A stretch of 64,000 bases of DNA from the NCBI RefSeq assembly GCF_004011865.1, contig NZ_RKLP01000006.1, forward strand, positions 295,273 through 359,272, given 5' to 3'. This document shows positions 28,341 to 40,693 of this stretch, piece after piece. The translations under genes were made by a program, and so were the position numbers. Below the pieces are notes generated by a model, which saw nothing but the letters and a program-made list of their open reading frames with translations, made no database searches and was not told where the DNA came from. Every line of letters begins with the position of its first letter. Positions within the stretch are counted from its first letter, which is position 1. The DNA is from Prescottella agglutinans (GTDB lineage: Bacteria; Actinomycetota; Actinomycetes; Mycobacteriales; Mycobacteriaceae).

Positions 28341-29033
28341 TCACCAGCCGCGCTCGCGCCATTCGGCGAGGTGCGGGCGTTCGGTGCCGAGCGTGGAGTC
28401 CTTGCCGTGGCCCGGGTAGAAGACGGTGTCGTCGGGGAACCGGCCGAACAGCTTCGCCTCGACGTCGTTCATGAGCGACGCGAACCGCTCGGCGTCCGGT
28501 GTCTTGCCGACCCCTCCGGGGAACAGGGAGTCGCCGGTGAACAGGTGGACCCGTCCGCGGTCGTTCTTCTCCGTCAGCGCGAGCGTGATGCCACCCGGCG
28601 TGTGTCCGCTCAGGTGGATCACCTCGAGCGTGAGATCGCCCACGGTCACCGTGTCGCCGTCCACGAGGCTGCGCGTCGGCGTGACCGACAGGATCTCCGA
28701 GTCCAGGGGGTGTGCGGCGGTGGGCAGTCCGGTCTTGCCGGCGACCTCGGCCAGCGCGAACCAGTGGTCGTGGTGCTGGTGTGTCGTGACGATCAGTTCG
28801 AGCTGCGGTGCCTGCTCGTCGATCAGCTGCAGGATCCGCTCACCGTCGTTCGCGGCGTCGATGAGCAGCGACTTCCCGGTTGCGGAACACGTCACCAGGT
28901 AGGTGTTGTTGTCCATGGGGCCGACGGACATCTTGATGATCGTGGCGCCCGGGACGGTCCGGCGTTGCGCGGCCGAACCGCCGGACAGATCGCCGGTGTA
29001 GTCGTCGTCGATGGTGATGCGCTGCTGCTCCAT
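28341..29033 (-). CDS. MBL-fold metallo-hydrolase (Rv1637c-like)
   Basis: A 230-residue metallo-beta-lactamase-fold hydrolase of the glyoxalase II-like group. The metal motif HxHxDH is THQHHDHW (His85, His87, Asp89, His90). Other ligands are in [20 protein letters not shown] and [10 protein letters not shown], giving a complete binuclear site. The substrate is not known; thioester or sulfur-carrying substrates are common in this group. The orthologue Rv1637c lies in the same position next to uvrA in M. tuberculosis. It diverges from uvrA with 166 bases between starts and converges on the WS/DGAT gene, 9 bases apart. Confidence 0.92.
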   Translation of the reverse strand: MEQQRITIDDDYTGDLSGGSAAQRRTVPGATIIKMSVGPMDNNTYLVTCSATGKSLLIDAANDGERILQLIDEQAPQLELIVTTHQHHDHWFALAEVAGKTGLPTAAHPLDSEILSVTPTRSLVDGDTVTVGDLTLEVIHLSGHTPGGITLALTEKNDRGRVHLFTGDSLFPGGVGKTPDAERFASLMNDVEAKLFGRFPDDTVFYPGHGKDSTLGTERPHLAEWRERGW

Positions 29034-29199
29034 GATCGGGAGGTTACCGTCGAATCGCGGCGTCGCCGCCCACTGCCGCCGATCGTCGGGGAACCCGCTG
29101 GTCGGCGAGTTTGTCGGTGCCCGCGCCTACCATGGGCTGCGCCCGGACGAGTGTCCGTGCCGCGCCGGGCAGCCTGGTCGAACCGAGAAGGGAATACGT

Positions 29200-32154
<2,955 letters not shown>

Positions 32155-32162
32155 CACGCGAC

Positions 32163-32193
32163 AGCGGTGGGGGACCGAGCGTCCCCCACCGCT
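32163..32193. terminator. Bidirectional terminator between uvrA and small gene A
   Basis: A perfect 13-bp stem, AGCGGTGGGGGAC (32163-32175) with GTCCCCCACCGCT (32181-32193), has a CGAGC loop. It lies 8 bases after the uvrA stop and 40 bases beyond the stop of the converging small gene, so it can serve both. An identical stem and loop recurs at 32706-32736. Confidence 0.88.
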
Positions 32194-32233
32194 GCGGTGG
32201 ATCGGTGGTCCTGACTTGCTGGACCGGGACCTC

Positions 32234-32341
32234 CTAGGAGCCGAAGCCCAGTACCGCCGAGCCGTAGCGCAGTGCCAACGAGCCGTGCATCAGGAACGAA
32301 TCAAAGGCGGAAAGTTCGGGCATCTCGGGTGAACCAAGCAT
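32234..32341 (-). CDS. Small peptide gene A (35 residues)
   Basis: A 35-residue peptide, unrecognised. The sequence begins MLGSPEMPELSAFDSF and ends GSAVLGFGS; it is rich in Ser, Gly, Leu and Phe, with no Cys, no signal peptide and only one Arg. AAGGAG lies nine bases before the ATG at 32341. A 12-base extended -10 promoter element shared with genes B and C lies about 85 bases upstream, and a strong terminator lies 40 bases downstream, so a transcript of about 255 bases is expected. Its promoter, 5' UTR and terminator match those of gene B although the coding sequences differ. The size and composition resemble the PorA/PorH channel peptides of corynebacteria; this is a hypothesis. Confidence 0.6.
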   Translation of the reverse strand: MLGSPEMPELSAFDSFLMHGSLALRYGSAVLGFGS

Positions 32342-32422
32342 GATGTGTGGCTCCTTCGGTGTGGGTTCTCCTGGCGGGGAAACCCTGTGTGGTGGTGGTG
32401 CGTGACCGGTGTCAGGCAAACG

Positions 32423-32434
32423 GCACGGTATCAA
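32423..32434 (-). promoter_or_regulatory. Extended -10 promoter of small gene A
   Basis: Read on the minus strand the element is TTGATACCGTGC, containing TGATACCGT, a perfect TGnTAnnnT extended -10. No -35 hexamer is evident. The same 12 bases occur upstream of genes B and C. Confidence 0.6.
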
Positions 32435-32704
32435 TGCGAGGCAGTAGCGGGGCCGGTTTCGCCCGGTCGGTCTCTCCACGGTGATTTCAGGCGTTTCCGC
32501 CGGTCAGCGCGAAAGTGGACATGTGTCTAACGCTTGATGTGTCGCACGCGCTTCGCCTCCCGGCCGGCGAGGTCGATTGCCGAGGTATCCGCCCGGTTCG
32601 CTGTCAGGCGGGCGGTCGCCGTCGGGTGGTCGAAGTCGATTCGACGCGCGGTGTTGCGTGGACCGGGGGCGCCTGTGGGCGGGCTGCAGTGGGGTGGCAC
32701 GCGA
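32435..32704. other. Gene-free stretch between small gene A promoter and small gene B terminator
   Basis: This stretch holds the region upstream of the gene A promoter. The 16-base sequence GTTTCCGCCGGTCAGC at 32493-32508 recurs exactly at 33044-33059 upstream of gene B, so it may be a regulator site or the remains of a tandem duplication of about 550 bases. I see no supported gene here. Confidence 0.55.
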
Positions 32705-32737
32705 AAGCGGTGGGGGACCGAGCGTCCCCCACCGCTT
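32705..32737 (-). terminator. Terminator of small gene B
   Basis: The stem AAGCGGTGGGGGAC with GTCCCCCACCGCTT and loop CGAGC is identical, except for one extra base pair, to the terminator at 32163-32193. It lies 46 bases beyond the stop of gene B on the minus strand. Confidence 0.85.
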
Positions 32738-32782
32738 CGGTGGATCTGGCTTGCTGGATCGGGGCCTATCGCAAGGCCTCGA

Positions 32783-32908
32783 TCACAGGTCGCCCAGGCT
32801 GCTGAGGTCGACGCTGCTCAGAAGGACGCCGGGCAGGGGGTCGAGCGAGCCGAGAAGGACGTGGATCTGGGGCTGCAGGGCGTCGAGAACGGCGTAGAGC
32901 GATCCCAT
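32783..32908 (-). CDS. Small peptide gene B (41 residues)
   Basis: A 41-residue peptide, unrecognised. It begins MGSLYAVLDALQPQIHVLLG and ends SSVDLSSLGDL. It is acidic, rich in Leu, Ser, Asp and Gly, and has no Cys, Lys, Arg or signal peptide. AAGGAG lies six bases before the ATG at 32908. The promoter, 5' UTR and terminator are nearly those of gene A. The pattern of hydrophobic residues every three or four positions, broken by Pro and Gly, would suit an amphipathic helix that sits in or on a membrane. An in-frame ATG 57 bases upstream (32965) would add residues that overlap the conserved UTR; I prefer the shorter form because the ribosome site fits it. Confidence 0.62.
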   Translation of the reverse strand: MGSLYAVLDALQPQIHVLLGSLDPLPGVLLSSVDLSSLGDL

Positions 32909-32984
32909 CCAAAGCTCCTTCGATACGGGTTCTCCCGGCAGGTGAACCGCTGTGTGGTGGCGCATGACCGGTGACACGCGAGGA

Positions 32985-32996
32985 GCACGGTATCAA
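32985..32996 (-). promoter_or_regulatory. Extended -10 promoter of small gene B
   Basis: The minus-strand sequence TTGATACCGTGC is identical to that of genes A and C. From it to the ATG there are about 80 bases of leader, of which about 65 align with the leader of gene A (for example CACCGGTCA, CCACCACACAG, GGAGAACCC and CGAAGGAG). Confidence 0.6.
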
Positions 32997-33091
32997 TGCG
33001 GGGCCGTAACGGAGGCGGGTTCTCCGAACTGACCCGTTCTGGTGTTTCCGCCGGTCAGCCCGCGAGGAGTGTGCCCAGTCGGGCCTGAGAT

Positions 33092-33229
33092 CTACGGAGT
33101 GGTGGCCGGCGGCTGATTCGCGGCGACGGACGCGGCGAGGGCCTGATCGAGCAGCTTGGGGAGGGCGGCGAGGAGCTCCTCCTTGACGTCGAAGCCGAGC
33201 AGTTGGGCGATCTGGAGGAGCGATCCCAT
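33092..33229 (-). CDS. Small peptide gene C (45 residues)
   Basis: A 45-residue peptide, unrecognised. It begins MGSLLQIAQLLGFDVKEELL, like gene B in its first four residues, and continues as a strongly amphipathic helix (PKLLDQALAASVAANQ) with a Pro/Thr tail. There is no signal peptide or Cys. CAGGAG lies six bases before the ATG at 33229. The promoter has the same 12-base extended -10 as genes A and B, but the leader is different and contains a small palindrome (GGCTCGAGCC at 33252-33261). No terminator is visible after the stop. PorA of Corynebacterium glutamicum is also 45 residues and unprocessed; a similar role is speculation. Confidence 0.62.
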   Translation of the reverse strand: MGSLLQIAQLLGFDVKEELLAALPKLLDQALAASVAANQPPATTP

Positions 33230-33303
33230 TCGTGTCTCCTGGGTCTCGGCCCGGCTCGAGCCGGGCTTGTCGGGCGGAGAAGTGATCTCCGTCATGCCGT
33301 CGG

Positions 33304-33315
33304 GCACGGTATCAA
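33304..33315 (-). promoter_or_regulatory. Extended -10 promoter of small gene C
   Basis: TTGATACCGTGC on the minus strand, identical to the elements at 32423-32434 and 32985-32996, about 75 bases before the ATG of gene C. Confidence 0.6.
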
Positions 33316-33382
33316 CCGAGCGGGAACGATCGACGCGATTTGGCGCAATCCGCAGTTCCGTCGCATTCGACCGGCCGAGCGC

Positions 33383-33420
33383 ACGAAGCCCGCACCCGGG
33401 AATCCGGGCGCGGGCTTCGT
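33383..33420 (-). terminator. Terminator of the DUF1844 gene
   Basis: ACGAAGCCCGC (33383-33393) pairs perfectly with GCGGGCTTCGT (33410-33420), and an inner CCCGG-GAAT-CCGGG stem extends it. It is 24 bases beyond the stop of the minus-strand gene. Confidence 0.85.
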
Positions 33421-33444
33421 CTGACGTGGAGAGAAGGGGTCGGC

Positions 33445-33822
33445 TCAGTAGACCGGGCCGGTGTACTTCTCGCCGGGGCCCTTGCCTGGCTCGTCGGGAT
33501 GCGCGGACGTCTCGCGGAACGCGCGCTGGAGCGCCTGCAGTCCCTCGCGGATCGGGCCGGCGTGCGGGCCGAGGTACTCGACGGATGCGGTGACGAGGCC
33601 GGCGAGGGCCGTGATCACCCGTCGGGCCTCGTCGAGGTCGAGGTGCGGGCTGTTCTCCGGATCGGCGTCCGACAGACCCAGCTTCTCGGCGGCCGAGCTC
33701 ATGAGCATGACGGCGGCGCGGCTGATCACCTCGATGGCGGGAACGTCGGCGAGATCGCGCACGTCGTCGAGGTCGTCCTCGGCGTGCTGGACGGCTTCGG
33801 CAGGGTCGGGGTTCTGCGTCAT
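33445..33822 (-). CDS. DUF1844 family protein
   Basis: A 125-residue protein matching DUF1844, a small, mostly helical family. The core is IEVISRAAVMLMSSAAEKLGLS, followed by DLDEARRVITALAGLVTASVEYLG and a Pro/Gly-rich tail ending EKYTGPVY. The N-terminus is acidic. There is no signal peptide. Function is unknown. It is transcribed away from infC; their start codons are 390 bases apart, and the family is often next to infC in actinobacteria, which suggests a translation-related role but proves nothing. A terminator follows. Confidence 0.85.
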   Translation of the reverse strand: MTQNPDPAEAVQHAEDDLDDVRDLADVPAIEVISRAAVMLMSSAAEKLGLSDADPENSPHLDLDEARRVITALAGLVTASVEYLGPHAGPIREGLQALQRAFRETSAHPDEPGKGPGEKYTGPVY

Positions 33823-33883
33823 GCTTGTCAGGATTCCATCGCGGACGGTCGCGGATTCGTCCGGGTCGCGGCGGCCGACGCGA

Positions 33884-33913
33884 TTCGATGCGCGGACCGT
33901 TTGATGTTAGGCT
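33884..33913 (+). promoter_or_regulatory. Probable infC operon promoter
   Basis: TTCGAT (33884-33889) and TAGGCT (33908-33913) are 18 bases apart. TAGGCT fits the actinobacterial TAnnnT -10. Transcription from about 33920 gives a leader of about 290 bases before infC. Confidence 0.5.
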
Positions 33914-33919
33914 GTGCGT

Positions 33920-34212
33920 CACGACCGCCCTCGGCTCCGGCCAGGGCAGCAAAGTGGAGTCCGACTCCCACCTCTGCGCGGCACCGATCGGTGCAGTTCA
34001 GTGGTCCGGTCGCCGCCAGGGCACTTCCCCGGGCGGCTCCTTCGGTCACACGAAGGGATATCAGGTCCGATGTCTCGGAACTGGTGTCGCACCGGTCGAC
34101 ATCGGGCCCCGCACGGCGAGCACCTCGCCGACGCGGGGCTTTCTTGTTGGGGTAGCGGGCGCACGGGCTGCGGCGCGGTCACGTGACTGCACCGCACTAC
34201 CTAGGAGGCCCC
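33920..34212 (+). ncRNA. Structured leader of the infC-rpmI-rplT operon with terminator-like hairpin
   Basis: The ~290-base leader contains several stems. The last two matter most: CGATGTC...GACATCG (34069-34075 with 34098-34104) enclosing ACTGGT-GTCGC-ACCGGT, and directly after it GCCCCGC...GCGGGGC (34106-34112 with 34133-34139) enclosing GGCGAG-CAC-CTCGCC, followed by TTTCTTGTT. The second is a standard intrinsic terminator inside a leader, so attenuation is likely. A 38-codon open frame (34070-34186) runs through both stems. In Bacillus the same operon is attenuated by L20; the fold here is not the same and the ligand is unknown. Confidence 0.55.
34106..34146 (+). terminator. Putative attenuator hairpin upstream of infC
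   Basis: A two-part GC-rich stem (7 bp plus 6 bp, with two or three unpaired bases between) capped by CAC and followed by TTTCTT lies 74 bases before the infC start codon. Its position within the transcript points to conditional termination rather than gene-end termination. Confidence 0.6.
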
Positions 34213-34827
<615 letters not shown>

Positions 34828-34880
34828 CCCGACCACTTCACGCAAGACCGAAGTACAGAAACACAAGAACTGAGGACTCC

Positions 34881-35075
34881 ATGCCCAAGTCGAAGACCCA
34901 CAGTGGCACCGCGAAGCGATTCAAGGTGTCCGGTAGCGGAAAGATCCTGCGCCAGAAGGCCGGACGTCGCCACCTGCTCGAGCACAAGAGCTCGCGCGTG
35001 ACCCGTCGCCTCGACGGCGTTGCCGTCGTCGCAGACCAGGATGCGCCCCGCATCAAGCGTCTGCTCGGCATCTGA
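34881..35075 (+). CDS. rpmI: 50S ribosomal protein L35
   Basis: A 64-residue basic ribosomal protein. The family signature is complete: [20 protein letters not shown] at the N-terminus and [16 protein letters not shown] in the middle. Length is as usual. It lies 53 bases after infC and 60 bases before rplT, in the standard infC-rpmI-rplT operon, and should be controlled with them through the infC leader. Codon use is highly biased. The sequence before the ATG (AAGAACTGAGGACTCC) carries GAGGA as ribosome site. Confidence 0.98.
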   Translation: MPKSKTHSGTAKRFKVSGSGKILRQKAGRRHLLEHKSSRVTRRLDGVAVVADQDAPRIKRLLGI

Positions 35076-35135
35076 GCACTTCCCCTACTTGACCACCCGG
35101 GGCGGCAGCGCCCCGAAGATTGACAGGATTTTGCA

Positions 35136-35525
35136 GTGGCACGCGTAAAGAGGGCAGTCAACGCCCAGAAGAAGCGTCGTTCGATTCTCGAGGCCTCGAG
35201 CGGCTACCGCGGACAGCGTTCGCGCCTGTACCGCAAGGCCAAGGAGCAGCAGCTCCACTCGATGACCTACGCCTACCGTGACCGTCGCGCGCGCAAGGGC
35301 GACTTCCGGAAGCTGTGGATCGCTCGTATCAACGCTGCGGCTCGCGCCAACGACATCACCTACAACCGCTTCATCCAGGGCCTGAAGGCTGCGGGTGTCG
35401 AGGTCGACCGCAAGATCCTCGCCGAGCTGGCCGTCTCCGACGCCGCTGCGTTCGCCGGCCTGGTGGCCGTCGCGAAGGCCGCCCTGCCGGCCGACGTCAA
35501 CGCTCCGGCCGGAGAAGCGGCCTGA
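35136..35525 (+). CDS. rplT: 50S ribosomal protein L20
   Basis: A 129-residue L20, which is needed early in assembly of the large subunit and binds 23S rRNA. The N-terminal basic extension ([20 protein letters not shown]) and [16 protein letters not shown] are characteristic, and the globular part has [20 protein letters not shown]. It starts at GTG 35136, after GACAGGATT. In several bacteria L20 represses the infC operon; whether it binds the leader here is not known. Its stop is followed immediately by the methyltransferase gene with no terminator. Confidence 0.97.
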   Translation: MARVKRAVNAQKKRRSILEASSGYRGQRSRLYRKAKEQQLHSMTYAYRDRRARKGDFRKLWIARINAAARANDITYNRFIQGLKAAGVEVDRKILAELAVSDAAAFAGLVAVAKAALPADVNAPAGEAA

Positions 35526-35548
35526 GTCAGCTGTTCCGGAATCGACCC

Positions 35549-36349
35549 GTGGACCCGTTCACCGAACGGACTCCACGGGTCGTTTCTGCTGTCAAGCTCC
35601 TGCGCGGCGCAGAGCGCAGGAAGACGGGACGGTTCCTCGCGGAGGGCGAGAACTCCGTCGCCGAGGCGCTGGTCAGCACCACCGTGCACGAGCTGTTCTT
35701 CACCGAACACGCCGGTGAGCGGTACCCCGATTTGATCGAGACCGCGCACGGCGCCGGGATCCGGACATCGCTCGTCACCGATCGGGCGATCCGGGCGATG
35801 AGCGACACGGTCACGCCGCCTGGCGTGATCGCGGTCTGTGATCTGCTGGACGTTCCGCTCGCCAGCGCGGTGACGGCCGACACCCGCCTGCTGGCCGTGC
35901 CCGTCGCGATCGCCGAACCGGGCAACGCCGGCACCGTGATCCGGGTGGCCGACGCGGTCGGGGCCGACGCCGCGATCCTCGCCGGCGACAGCGTCGACCC
36001 GCACAACGGCAAGTGCGTGCGGTCCTCCGCCGGAAGCCTGTTCCACCTCCCGATCGTGCGCGAACGCGACACCGACGCCGTCCTCGACGCGCTCACGGCC
36101 GCGGGTATCCAGATCCTCGCGACGGCCGCGGACGGCGAGGTGAACCTCGACGAGGCCGACGACCTGCTGGCCCGTCCCACCGCGTGGCTGTTCGGCAACG
36201 AGGCCCACGGACTCGATCCCGCGGTCGCGGCCCGCGCCGACCATCGGGTGCGGATCCCGATCCGGGGTCGTGCCGAGAGCCTCAACCTGGCGACCGCGGC
36301 GTCCATCTGCCTGTACGCGAGCGCGCGCGTCCAGCATCGGGGCACGTGA
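35549..36349 (+). CDS. TrmH/SpoU family RNA 2'-O-methyltransferase
   Basis: A 266-residue SPOUT-class methyltransferase. The N-terminal substrate-binding domain is seen as RKTGRFLAEGENSVAEAL; the catalytic knotted domain carries motif 1 (AEPGNAGTVIRVADAVGADA), motif 2 (WLFGNEAHGLDPAVAARAD) and motif 3 (IPIRGRAESLNLATAASICLY). It is the neighbour called tsnR in M. tuberculosis; in producers such enzymes methylate 23S rRNA and give thiostrepton resistance, but here a housekeeping rRNA or tRNA target is more likely. The start is uncertain: GTG 35549 fits homologues, while CTG 35522 would overlap the rplT stop by 4 bases. Confidence 0.9.
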   Translation: MDPFTERTPRVVSAVKLLRGAERRKTGRFLAEGENSVAEALVSTTVHELFFTEHAGERYPDLIETAHGAGIRTSLVTDRAIRAMSDTVTPPGVIAVCDLLDVPLASAVTADTRLLAVPVAIAEPGNAGTVIRVADAVGADAAILAGDSVDPHNGKCVRSSAGSLFHLPIVRERDTDAVLDALTAAGIQILATAADGEVNLDEADDLLARPTAWLFGNEAHGLDPAVAARADHRVRIPIRGRAESLNLATAASICLYASARVQHRGT

Positions 36350-37525
<1,176 letters not shown>

Positions 37526-37556
37526 GACCACTCACGAGCGAGAGAGCTGAGTAGAC

Positions 37557-40046
37557 GTGCGAGTAGCGCAATCGTGGCTGACCGAGATCCTGCAGCGGGC
37601 GACGCCGGACTGGCAGGTGACCGCCGACGAACTGGACGCCGGGTTCGTCCGCGTCGGCCTCGAGGTCGAGGAAGTCGATCCGCTCGAGCCCGTGACCGGT
37701 CCGCTGGTCGTGGGCCGGGTCCTGGAGATCGAGGAGCTCACCGAGTTCAAGAAGCCGATCCGCTTCTGCAAGGTCGACGTCGGAGCCGACGAACCGCAGG
37801 AGATCGTGTGCGGCGCCCGGAACTTCGCCGAGGGTGACCTCGTCGTCGCAGCCCTGCCGGGCGCGGTCCTGCCGGGTGGTTTCGCGATCGCCTCCCGCAA
37901 GACGTACGGCAAGGTGTCCAACGGCATGATGTGCTCGGCCTCCGAGCTGGGCATCGGCAAGGACCACTCGGGCATCCTCGTCCTCGAGCCGGGGACCGCC
38001 GAGCCGGGCACCGACGCCAACGAGCTGTTGGGCCTCGACGACACGATCATCGAGCTGAACATCACCCCCGACCGCGGCTACTGCTTCTCGGTGCGCGGTC
38101 TCACGCGGGAGCTCGCCTGCGGTTTCGATCTGGGCTTCGCCGATCCGGCCGCGGTGCCGGCGCTGCCGTCCGACGGCGGCGAGGCGTGGTCGATCCAGCT
38201 GGAGCCGGAGTCGAAGGCCACCCGTTTCACGGCCCGCCGGATCACCGGAATCGACCCCAAGGCCGTCAGCCCGTGGTGGCTGCAGCGCCGGCTGCTGATG
38301 TCGGGTGTGCGCCCGATCTCGCCGGCGGTCGACGTCACCAACTACGTGCTGCTCGAGCTGGGCCAGCCGCTGCACGCGTTCGACGCCGCGAAGGTCCAGG
38401 GCGGTCTCGTGGTGCGCCGCGCCGAGGCGGGGGAGAAGCTGACCACCCTCGACGGCGTGGAGCGGACCCTCGATCCCGAGGACGTCGTGATCGCGGACGA
38501 CTCCGGTGCGGTCTCGCTCGCCGGTGTCATGGGCGGCGCCACCACCGAGGTCCACGACGGCACCACCGACATCCTGCTCGAGTCCGCGACGTGGGATCCG
38601 CTCGCGGTGTTCAAGACGTCGCGTCGACACAAGCTGATCAGCGAGGCCAGCAAGCGGTACGAGCGCGTCGTCGACCCCGAGGTCGCGCTCCCGGCGCTGG
38701 ACCGTGCGGCGGCGCTGCTGGTCGAGATCGCGGGCGGCACCGTCGAGCCGGTGCTGACCGACGTCGGTGGTGTCGCGCCGGCGGGCCAGATCCGCATGGA
38801 CATCGACCTGCCCGACCGTGTCGCCGGCGTCGCCTACCCGAACGGCACCGCCGCGCGGCGGCTGACGCAGATCGGCTGCGTCGTCGAGGTCGGCGTCAGC
38901 GAGTCCGGGCACGGTCAGCTCGTCGTGACGCCGCCGTCGTGGCGCCCCGACCTGGTACAGCCGGCCGATCTGGTCGAGGAGGTGCTGCGCCTCGAGGGTC
39001 TCGAGCAGATCCCGTCGGTGCTCCCGCACGCCCCCGCCGGTCGCGGCCTCACCCCGGAACAGCGCCGCCGCCGCACCGTCGGCAAGATGCTGGCCGCGTC
39101 GGGGTTCGTGGAGATCCTGCCGCCGGTGTTCCTGCCGCACGCCGTGTTCGACACGTGGGGCCTGGACGCCGACGACCCGCGCCGCAACACCACCCGGGTG
39201 CTCAACCCGCTCGAGTCCGATCGTCCCGAGCTCGGCACCACGCTGCTGCCCGGCATGCTCGAGGTGCTGGCCCGCAACGCTTCTCGCGGTCAGCGCGACC
39301 TGTCGCTGTACGGCATCGCGCAGGTGGTGCAGCCGGGTCCGGACACCAAGCCGGTCGACGCGCTGCCGGTGGACCGCCGTCCCACGGACGAGCAGATCGC
39401 CGAGCTGTTGAAGTCGCTGCCCGCGCAGCCGGTGCACGTCGCGGTGGTGCTGTCGGGTCTGCGGGAGCCGTCCGGGCCGTGGGGTGCGGGCCGTCCCGCC
39501 GAGGCGGCGGACGCGTTCGCCGCGGTGCAGACGATCGCCGACGCCGCCGGGGTCGCGGTGGAACTGCGCGCCGCGCAGTACCTGCCGTGGCACCCGGGCC
39601 GCTGCGCCGAGGTCGTGTTCGACGGAAAGGTCGTCGGGCACGCCGGCGAGCTGCACCCGGCGGTGCTCGAGCGGGCCGGGCTGCCGGCGCGCACGTGCGC
39701 GGTCGAGGTCGACCTCGACGCGCTTCCTGTCGCCGAAGTTCTTCCGGTGCCGCGGATCTCGCCGTTCCCCGCCGTCCTGCAGGACGTCGCGGTGGTCGTC
39801 GACGCCTCGGTTCCGGCGGCTGCGGTCGAGGCGTCCCTGCGGAGCGGCGGCGGTGAACTGCTCGAGGACATCCGCCTGTTCGACGTCTTCGAGGGCGCGC
39901 AGGTGGGCGAGGGCCGCAAGTCGTTGGCGTTCGCACTTCGATTCCGCGGCACCGACCGCACACTGACCGAGGACGAGGCCAGCGCCGCACGCGATGCGGC
40001 GGTCGCGGCCGCGGCGGACGCCGTCGGGGCCGTTCTGCGCGGCTGA
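37557..40046 (+). CDS. pheT: Phenylalanine-tRNA ligase beta subunit
   Basis: The 829-residue editing and structural partner of PheS. An N-terminal tRNA-binding OB domain ([25 protein letters not shown]), the B3/B4 editing domain ([20 protein letters not shown] and [23 protein letters not shown]), the B5 domain, a class II-like core without catalytic residues and a C-terminal FDX anticodon-binding domain ([31 protein letters not shown]) are all present. Length is normal. The start is GTG 37557 with GAGAGAG upstream. The stop is followed 16 bases later by the left arm of the long inverted repeat at 40063-40115. Confidence 0.97.
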   Translation: MRVAQSWLTEILQRATPDWQVTADELDAGFVRVGLEVEEVDPLEPVTGPLVVGRVLEIEELTEFKKPIRFCKVDVGADEPQEIVCGARNFAEGDLVVAALPGAVLPGGFAIASRKTYGKVSNGMMCSASELGIGKDHSGILVLEPGTAEPGTDANELLGLDDTIIELNITPDRGYCFSVRGLTRELACGFDLGFADPAAVPALPSDGGEAWSIQLEPESKATRFTARRITGIDPKAVSPWWLQRRLLMSGVRPISPAVDVTNYVLLELGQPLHAFDAAKVQGGLVVRRAEAGEKLTTLDGVERTLDPEDVVIADDSGAVSLAGVMGGATTEVHDGTTDILLESATWDPLAVFKTSRRHKLISEASKRYERVVDPEVALPALDRAAALLVEIAGGTVEPVLTDVGGVAPAGQIRMDIDLPDRVAGVAYPNGTAARRLTQIGCVVEVGVSESGHGQLVVTPPSWRPDLVQPADLVEEVLRLEGLEQIPSVLPHAPAGRGLTPEQRRRRTVGKMLAASGFVEILPPVFLPHAVFDTWGLDADDPRRNTTRVLNPLESDRPELGTTLLPGMLEVLARNASRGQRDLSLYGIAQVVQPGPDTKPVDALPVDRRPTDEQIAELLKSLPAQPVHVAVVLSGLREPSGPWGAGRPAEAADAFAAVQTIADAAGVAVELRAAQYLPWHPGRCAEVVFDGKVVGHAGELHPAVLERAGLPARTCAVEVDLDALPVAEVLPVPRISPFPAVLQDVAVVVDASVPAAAVEASLRSGGGELLEDIRLFDVFEGAQVGEGRKSLAFALRFRGTDRTLTEDEASAARDAAVAAAADAVGAVLRG

Positions 40047-40062
40047 CACCCGAGTTCGACCG

Positions 40063-40115
40063 ATGAGGGGCTCCTCTCGCTAGCCTGGAAGGCGCCGGCG
40101 AGAGGAGCCCCTCAT
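40063..40115. promoter_or_regulatory. 18-bp perfect inverted repeat covering the ribosome site and start codon of the next gene
   Basis: ATGAGGGGCTCCTCTCGC (40063-40080) and GCGAGAGGAGCCCCTCAT (40098-40115) are exact inverses, separated by 17 bases. The right arm contains GAGAGGAG and the AT of the ATG at 40114. The spacer begins with TAGCCT (40081-40086), a -10-like hexamer. An mRNA read through from pheT would hide the start site in an 18-bp stem, whereas one starting near 40093 would not. It may also act as the pheST terminator, though no T-run follows. Confidence 0.7.
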
Positions 40116-40566
40116 GGTTGACACGGACAGTGGCGGATCGGATGCCGTGCTCGCGCGACTGCACGGTCTCGACGACGCCGAATTGCTGGCGGTCGTGCTT
40201 GCCGCGACGGCCGGACGCCCGGCGCTCGCCCCGGTGCACGCGGCCGCGTCCATGCTGTCCGCCGGCGTCGGCCACACCCCGGACATACCGCCGGATCCGT
40301 CCCGGCCCACCGCGCCGCCGGACGTTCCACCGCCGTTGACGATGGCCGGCGGAGCGGTGCCCGGCCCCGACTACACCGATGCCGGAGTCCCGACGTTCGA
40401 CCGCGTCCGCGACACGATCGAGGAACGCTTCGGCACCGCGCTCGGCTCGGAGGAACTCGAGCGCGGCAGCCAGGCGGGGCGGGACCTCGACGAGCAGTGG
40501 CAGGCACGGGAGAAGGCCGCCCACGAGCGGCTCGACGAGATCCGCCGGTCCATGAAGAACGAGTAG
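40114..40566 (+). CDS. Hypothetical protein, 150 residues
   Basis: An unrecognised soluble protein. Residues 1-50 look helical (DAVLARLHGLDDAELLAVVL), 55-85 are Pro-rich and probably flexible, and 95-150 are helical and charged (FDRVRDTIEERFG, EQWQAREKAAHERLDEI). There is no signal peptide, membrane helix or Cys. GAGAGGAG precedes the ATG at 40114, but both lie within the right arm of the 18-bp inverted repeat, so translation is probably restricted on read-through transcripts. It sits between pheT and a DUF6891-like gene; the following gene starts 128 bases later. Confidence 0.7.
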   Translation: MVDTDSGGSDAVLARLHGLDDAELLAVVLAATAGRPALAPVHAAASMLSAGVGHTPDIPPDPSRPTAPPDVPPPLTMAGGAVPGPDYTDAGVPTFDRVRDTIEERFGTALGSEELERGSQAGRDLDEQWQAREKAAHERLDEIRRSMKNE

Positions 40567-40693
40567 CGCAGGCGACGTCGTGCCGGGTCGGTATCGCTTC
40601 GTCGAGCGCAGTACCGACTTGTCGGTCGACGACGCTACCCTCCTCGCTGCCGGGCACATCGCCTGGTTCCGCTCGATATCTGGAGGTCGCGCT

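Noticed and set aside
32342..32479. Longer start for small gene A giving an 81-residue protein
   Set aside because: The upstream part would include the promoter and conserved UTR; the AAGGAG site fits the 35-residue form.
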